From the NCBI RefSeq assembly GCF_004353985.1, contig NZ_SMOA01000045.1:1-35266 (forward strand): a DNA stretch of 35,266 bases. The letters are read 5' to 3'. This DNA comes from Paracraurococcus ruber. Lineage in GTDB: Bacteria > Pseudomonadota > Alphaproteobacteria > Acetobacterales > Acetobacteraceae. The notes under the pieces were generated by a model. That model was given only the letters and a program-made list of their open reading frames with translations, did not search any database and was not told where the DNA came from. A program made the position numbers and the translations under genes. Every line of letters begins with the position of its first letter. Within the stretch, counting starts at the first letter, position 1. Positions 32,401-35,266 of this stretch are shown in pieces.

Positions 32401-33222
32401 CGCCGCGCTCGCCTCCCCGGCCAGTTGCGCGCCATAGCGGCCGTCCGGCAGCGCGCGGACCGTGCCCTGGGCCGTGGCGCCGATGCCGTCGCCGAGGGCC
32501 GCGCGCAGGGTCAGGGCGGCGCCGGCGGCCGGGCCGGCCAGGGTCAGGTTCAGCGAGACCGGCCGCGCCGCCTGGCCGAGCAGGGTGGGCGCCAGCCCGC
32601 CCGCGGCCTCCTCGACCGCCAGCGTCGCATCCAGCCGGTCATCGGCTGGGGCCAGGGCCAGGTTGACGGCGACGTTGCCGGCGCGGTCGAGGCGGCGCAG
32701 CGACAGGGCGGCATCCAGCCGGCCGGAGGCGAGGCGCGCCTTGCCCTCCGCGGCGAAGGCGGCGGCCTGGCCGGCGACCGCCTCGGCGAGTTCCAGCCGG
32801 TCCACCGCCAGCCGGTCCAGCGCCACGTCCACCGGCAGGCTGGGCAGGCTGGGCAGCACATGGTCGGAGGGCGCGGCCTGCGGCGCGGCCGGGGCATTCG
32901 GGTCGGCGACGGGCAGGCGTTCCACCCGGGCCCGCGCGGCTTCCAGCAATTCCAGCCGCAGGATGCCGCGCACGAGCGAGGTGGGTGCGAGGTCGAGCCG
33001 CACATCCTCCAGCGCCAGCCAGACGCCCTGCGCGTCGGACAGGGTGATCCGCCGCGCCTGCGGCGCCGCCCGCCAGGTGCCGCGCAGCCCTTCCACCTTC
33101 AGGCCGGGCACCAGGGATTCCAGCTGCCGTTCCAGGAAGCCCGGCTGGTAGTCGCTGTCCTGCGCCGCGCCGTGCAGCGACAGGCCGAGCAGCAGCAGCA
33201 GGCCGAGGGCGAGCCGGCGCAT
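29443..33222 (-). CDS. tamB: TamB-like translocation and assembly module protein (DUF490)
   Basis: A 1259-residue protein with an N-terminal membrane/signal segment (MRRLALGLLLLLGLSLHG), followed by a very long series of short amphipathic beta strands rich in Ala, Gly, Leu and Arg, the repeating beta-groove of the AsmA/TamB superfamily. The C-terminal DUF490 domain is recognisable from about residue 900 on (GGEYRNAAYGVRVFDLGGSIIGDGTRLVVERI, ISAPQQVFIRGRGLDVELGGRVRVGG, LDLLGRQLTFRRGTIGF, STTIIVNVQGSPADPKVSFTSTPELPQDEVLARLLFDRP). It ends LGLSYEFEY, an aromatic end like outer-membrane proteins. TamB spans the periplasm and works with TamA in outer-membrane protein insertion and phospholipid transport. 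It starts 13 bp after the tamA stop. The antisense frame over this gene is open for about 1400 codons, but only because of base composition. Confidence 0.93.
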   Translation of the reverse strand: MRRLALGLLLLLGLSLHGAAQDSDYQPGFLERQLESLVPGLKVEGLRGTWRAAPQARRITLSDAQGVWLALEDVRLDLAPTSLVRGILRLELLEAARARVERLPVADPNAPAAPQAAPSDHVLPSLPSLPVDVALDRLAVDRLELAEAVAGQAAAFAAEGKARLASGRLDAALSLRRLDRAGNVAVNLALAPADDRLDATLAVEEAAGGLAPTLLGQAARPVSLNLTLAGPAAGAALTLRAALGDGIGATAQGTVRALPDGRYGAQLAGEASAAPLLPPDLAPLAFPARFALDLDQPAAAPLALRSLRLEVPAGTAEASGTLDVPTETPDLTLRLSVAESARFAALLPPGIAWTRLGAEARVTGRLATPAVTLRARPEGLATGIAQADAVLGPTPTLALDAALPGPRLDARIEGAEGLLTAKGTLAEPIALDAGLSLPRLAVLGGGSEGALAARVQASGKLADPDLVVTAQSGRIAAAGRVLEALSLDARIATPASAPRGTATLDGKLDGMPLALAFRGQPQGSVVQIEQGEARLGPARLQVVGRLDPAGPVFDGTATLEAGDLAPLGRLGGVQGLGGRLALDATLRPKDGQQGFEVKLDAPRLAYAGQEGSLRATAAGTPAALDWTVQGRATDGAVTGRGRFAQENGARRVELAALEAQAMGESVRLAAPTRVTLGADGGIALAPTALAIARGGRIEARGSWGPERADITAAIAALPLALAERFAPDIKPQGVLNADLRATGPVAKPEIRAVLTGTGLGAGADWARGLPPATLRAEGTLAGEAAQLRADLDTGPAGRLTATARLPQGFGPRAPLAGTLDGSLNLQPLAAPFLAAGADRVNGRIAVALRADGTVGVPRLGGRATLAGGEYRNAAYGVRVFDLGGSIIGDGTRLVVERIAGRTAGNGTITLQGSLDAGAPGFPADLTLTARDARPVVSDLVTATIGSDLRLQGPVTGGATLSGDIRIQRAEIRVPTTLPASVPTLPDVRQRGRLPPGVIPPAPPKPPAPPGPPINLALTISAPQQVFIRGRGLDVELGGRVRVGGSTNAPSPDGALTLRRGTLDLLGRQLTFRRGTIGFAPGSLDPALDLSAQSQAGSTTIIVNVQGSPADPKVSFTSTPELPQDEVLARLLFDRPTTNLSPFELAQIAAAIAQLTGVGGGAADPLGKVRGLLGLDRLGVTSGTQGTGAAGSTAGGQQGPTVEAGRYVAPGVFLGVRQGTQGGQTGVGVQVEITPRLKLDGQTATGPAGDRLGLSYEFEY

Positions 33223-33235
33223 CAGCGGGCCGCCA

Positions 33236-35119
33236 TCAGAAGGACTGCCCGATGCCGACATAGAGGCCGAAGGGCGAGTTGTCCCGCTGCCGGACCAGCG
33301 GCACGCCGATATCCGCGCGGATCGGCCCGATCGCCGTGTAGTAGCGCAGCCCGACGCCGGCGCCGACCCGCAGGTTGGAGGTGTCGGGCGCCGAGGAGGT
33401 GCCGACCGCGCCGGCATCGACGAAGGCGACGCCGCCGATATCGCCCCAGATGCGCTGGCGCAGCTCCAGGCTCGCCTCCACCAGGCTGGCGCCGCCGGAC
33501 GGCCGGTTCACCGCGTCGCGCGGGCCGATCGACTGGTAGTCGTAGCCGCGGACCGAGCCGCCGCCGCCGGCATAGAAGCGCTGGTGGCGGGGGATGTTGG
33601 GCAGGTCGGCGCCCAGCAGGGACCCGATGGTGCCGCGCGCCGCCAGGATGGTCCGCCGGTTCCCCAGCACGTCCCAGTAGGTGCTGGCGGTGGCGCGCAG
33701 CGGGGCGAAGGGCGTGCTCTCGCGGAAGGACCAGGAGGGGGTGAGGGCGCCATTCGCCCGCCAGCCCCGCGCCGGGTCCAGCAGGCTGTCGGTGCCGTCC
33801 CAGCGGCCGCCGAACTGGACGCCGGCGATCTGGTAGGGGGTGAGGGTGCCGCCCGGCGGGCCACTGCTGCCGAAATCGACCACCGGCCCCGCATTCAGCG
33901 TCAGCCGTTCGGAGAAGCGCCGCTCCAGCAGGGCCGAGGCGGTGACGGCATCGCGGTCATAGGCCTCCAGCCGCTCCCGCAGGCCGAACAGGCTGCCGAC
34001 GAAGGACCATTCCGGCCCCAGGCCGAGCCCGAAGACCGAGGGGTCGCGATAGGTCCCGCCGATCCGGTAGGTGGACTGGTCGAGCCCGCCATTGGTGCCG
34101 AGGCGCGCCACCTCCGCCTCCAGCCGCAGCCGCTCCGCCCGGCCGAACAGGTTCCGGTGTTCCCAATAGATGCGGATGCTGGGGCCGTAATTGGTCTCAT
34201 AGGCCGGGTTGATGCCGAAGGCGCGGCGCGGGCGCTCGCTGAAGGCGAAGGTCACCGGCAGGCGGCCCGCCTCGTCCAGCCGGTCGGCGGCGCGGGCGCG
34301 GACGGACCCGAAGGCGCCCAGCGCCATGAGGTCCCGCCGGGCGCGCTCCAGGCGCTCGGGGCTGTAGCGCTCGCCCTCGATCCGGGCGGCCTGAGCGCGG
34401 AGGAAGCCGGGATCGACCCGGGTCATCCCCTCCACCCCCGGCGCGGCGAAGGCGGCGACCGGGCCGGGGGCGAAATTCCAGGCGACATCCATCGTCCGGC
34501 GGTCATGGTCCACCGTCGTGGTCCGGTCGGCCACCACCGCCAGCGGGTGGCCGGCCGCCAGCAGCCGGTCGAGCAATTGCCGCTCGGCATCCAGCACCGG
34601 CTCGGCCCGGGCGGGGTCGCCCGGCGCCAGGCCGAAGGGACGGGCCGCCGCCTGGTCCACCGCCGCCTGCCCCGCCGGGGTCGTGGCGCGCAGGGTCAGG
34701 CCGGCGATCCGGTAAGGGTCGCCCTTCTCCACCTCGACCTTGACGGCCAGCGGCTCCGCGCCGCGGCGGGTGGCGAGGGGTTCCAGCTGCTCCAGCAGGC
34801 CGGGGGTGCCGAGGGGCGTGCCGGCCAGGGCGATGCGGCTGCTGCCCGCCCAGTAGCCTTCGGATTGCAGGGCGCGCTGCAGGCGTTCCCGGTCGCCCTC
34901 GGCCCGGGCGATGACGCCCGCCGGCGTGGTGGGCGCCGGGTCCTGCAGGGCGACGAGCTGCGACACGGCCCGGAGCGCCGCATCCAGCCGCCCGTCGCCG
35001 GTCGGCGCGATCTCCACCCGGTAGGGGAGCGTCTCGGGGTCCGGCGCCGGTTCCTGCGCCACCGCCAGGTTGGCGAGCAGGAGGAAGGGCAGCAGGAGGC
35101 GGCGGAGGCGGGCAGGCAC
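33236..35119 (-). CDS. tamA: TamA-like outer membrane protein (Omp85/BamA family)
   Basis: A protein of about 627 residues. A signal peptide (PARLRRLLLPFLLLANLAVAQ) is followed by POTRA-like domains (about 30-260, including VEKGDPYRIAGLTLRATTP and GERYSPERLERARRDLMALGAFGSVRARA) and a 16-strand Omp85 barrel (about 280-627) beginning RRAFGINPAYETNYGPSIRIYWEHRNLFGRAERL. The conserved barrel motif occurs as GGGGSVRGYDYQSIGPRD. The last residue is Phe (GLYVGIGQSF), the beta-signal read by the Bam complex. TamA is the outer-membrane half of the translocation and assembly module. The start is uncertain: I use the GTG at 35119 because the signal peptide begins there; a GTG at 35161 would add 14 polar residues, and neither has a clear ribosome site. 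Confidence 0.92.
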   Translation of the reverse strand: MPARLRRLLLPFLLLANLAVAQEPAPDPETLPYRVEIAPTGDGRLDAALRAVSQLVALQDPAPTTPAGVIARAEGDRERLQRALQSEGYWAGSSRIALAGTPLGTPGLLEQLEPLATRRGAEPLAVKVEVEKGDPYRIAGLTLRATTPAGQAAVDQAAARPFGLAPGDPARAEPVLDAERQLLDRLLAAGHPLAVVADRTTTVDHDRRTMDVAWNFAPGPVAAFAAPGVEGMTRVDPGFLRAQAARIEGERYSPERLERARRDLMALGAFGSVRARAADRLDEAGRLPVTFAFSERPRRAFGINPAYETNYGPSIRIYWEHRNLFGRAERLRLEAEVARLGTNGGLDQSTYRIGGTYRDPSVFGLGLGPEWSFVGSLFGLRERLEAYDRDAVTASALLERRFSERLTLNAGPVVDFGSSGPPGGTLTPYQIAGVQFGGRWDGTDSLLDPARGWRANGALTPSWSFRESTPFAPLRATASTYWDVLGNRRTILAARGTIGSLLGADLPNIPRHQRFYAGGGGSVRGYDYQSIGPRDAVNRPSGGASLVEASLELRQRIWGDIGGVAFVDAGAVGTSSAPDTSNLRVGAGVGLRYYTAIGPIRADIGVPLVRQRDNSPFGLYVGIGQSF

Positions 35120-35161
35120 GGATGCGGAAGCATTTTCCCGCGGGCCGGTTCCCCGCGGCAC

Positions 35162-35266
35162 GCCGGTTGCGCTTCGGCGTGGCCGCCAGAACCCAAGCCG
35201 GGCGCCGATGCCGGCGCGCCAGCCAGGCGCCCGGCCATCCGGCGGCGGCGGCGCATCCGGTGCCGG
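35162..35266. other. window edge upstream of tamA, nothing recognised
   Basis: These bases should hold the tamA promoter or the end of the preceding gene. I see no clear promoter boxes, hairpin or protein motif. Frames open through here are Arg/Pro/Ala-rich and shadow-like. Confidence 0.35.

Noticed and set aside
29398-33744. Very long + strand open frame (about 1448 codons) opposite tamB and tamA
   Set aside because: Its translation is Arg/Gly/Gln/Ala-rich without domains, and it is antisense to clear TamB/TamA sequence. Long antisense frames are expected at this G+C content.

Overview
The window is very G+C-rich DNA (about 70% by eye) from an alphaproteobacterium. The content suggests Acetobacteraceae, of the Roseomonas type: a TPR protein-bamB-der block, a tamA-tamB pair, many orphan periplasmic solute receptors (two of the Bug family), and aromatic and sugar-acid catabolic genes. 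The taxon is inferred from gene content and style; no marker RNA is present. I see no rRNA, tRNA, CRISPR array, prophage or insertion sequence.

Layout. (1) Positions 235-4488: a small lipoprotein gene (-) diverges from a TPR membrane protein, the outer-membrane assembly lipoprotein BamB and the ribosome-assembly GTPase Der (+). (2) 4547-5215: a FitAB/VapBC-type toxin-antitoxin pair (-) with a palindromic operator and a frameshifted toxin gene. (3) 5290-13073: a putative CoA-thioester catabolic region. It holds an LLM flavin oxidoreductase and an alpha/beta-hydrolase-fold protein without the serine nucleophile (-), an orphan amino-acid-type periplasmic receptor (+), and then on the minus strand a thiolase-like protein, a DUF35 partner, a crotonase-fold protein and an acyl-CoA ligase. 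A strong terminator lies between the DUF35 gene and the crotonase gene. (4) 13157-18909: a sugar-acid locus. A minus-strand operon (gluconate 5-dehydrogenase-like SDR, then receptor, two permeases and ATPase of an amino-acid-type ABC importer) diverges over only 45 bp from a 2-ketoacid reductase and L-idonate 5-dehydrogenase. (5) 18968-25949: an aromatic/hydroaromatic region with a Bug receptor and benzoylformate decarboxylase-like enzyme (-), a TetR regulator (+), an NAD-type quinate/shikimate dehydrogenase (-), a second Bug receptor and protocatechuate 3,4-dioxygenase pcaHG (+). (6) 26015-29202: a marR-emrA-emrB-type efflux operon (-). (7) 29443-35119: tamA-tamB (-).

How the parts may work together. 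The TetR gene and the divergent dehydrogenase/Bug promoter share a 21-bp motif (16 of 21 identical), which overlaps a good promoter at the second site. This suggests one regulator for the aromatic region. In the sugar-acid locus, 5-ketogluconate, 2-ketogluconate and idonate would converge on gluconate, with the co-operonic ABC importer as the likely uptake route. In the CoA region, three enzyme-fold proteins (hydrolase, crotonase, thiolase) lack residues their families normally use, so the chemistry is probably not ordinary beta-oxidation. Functions beyond family level are inferences from sequence and context.
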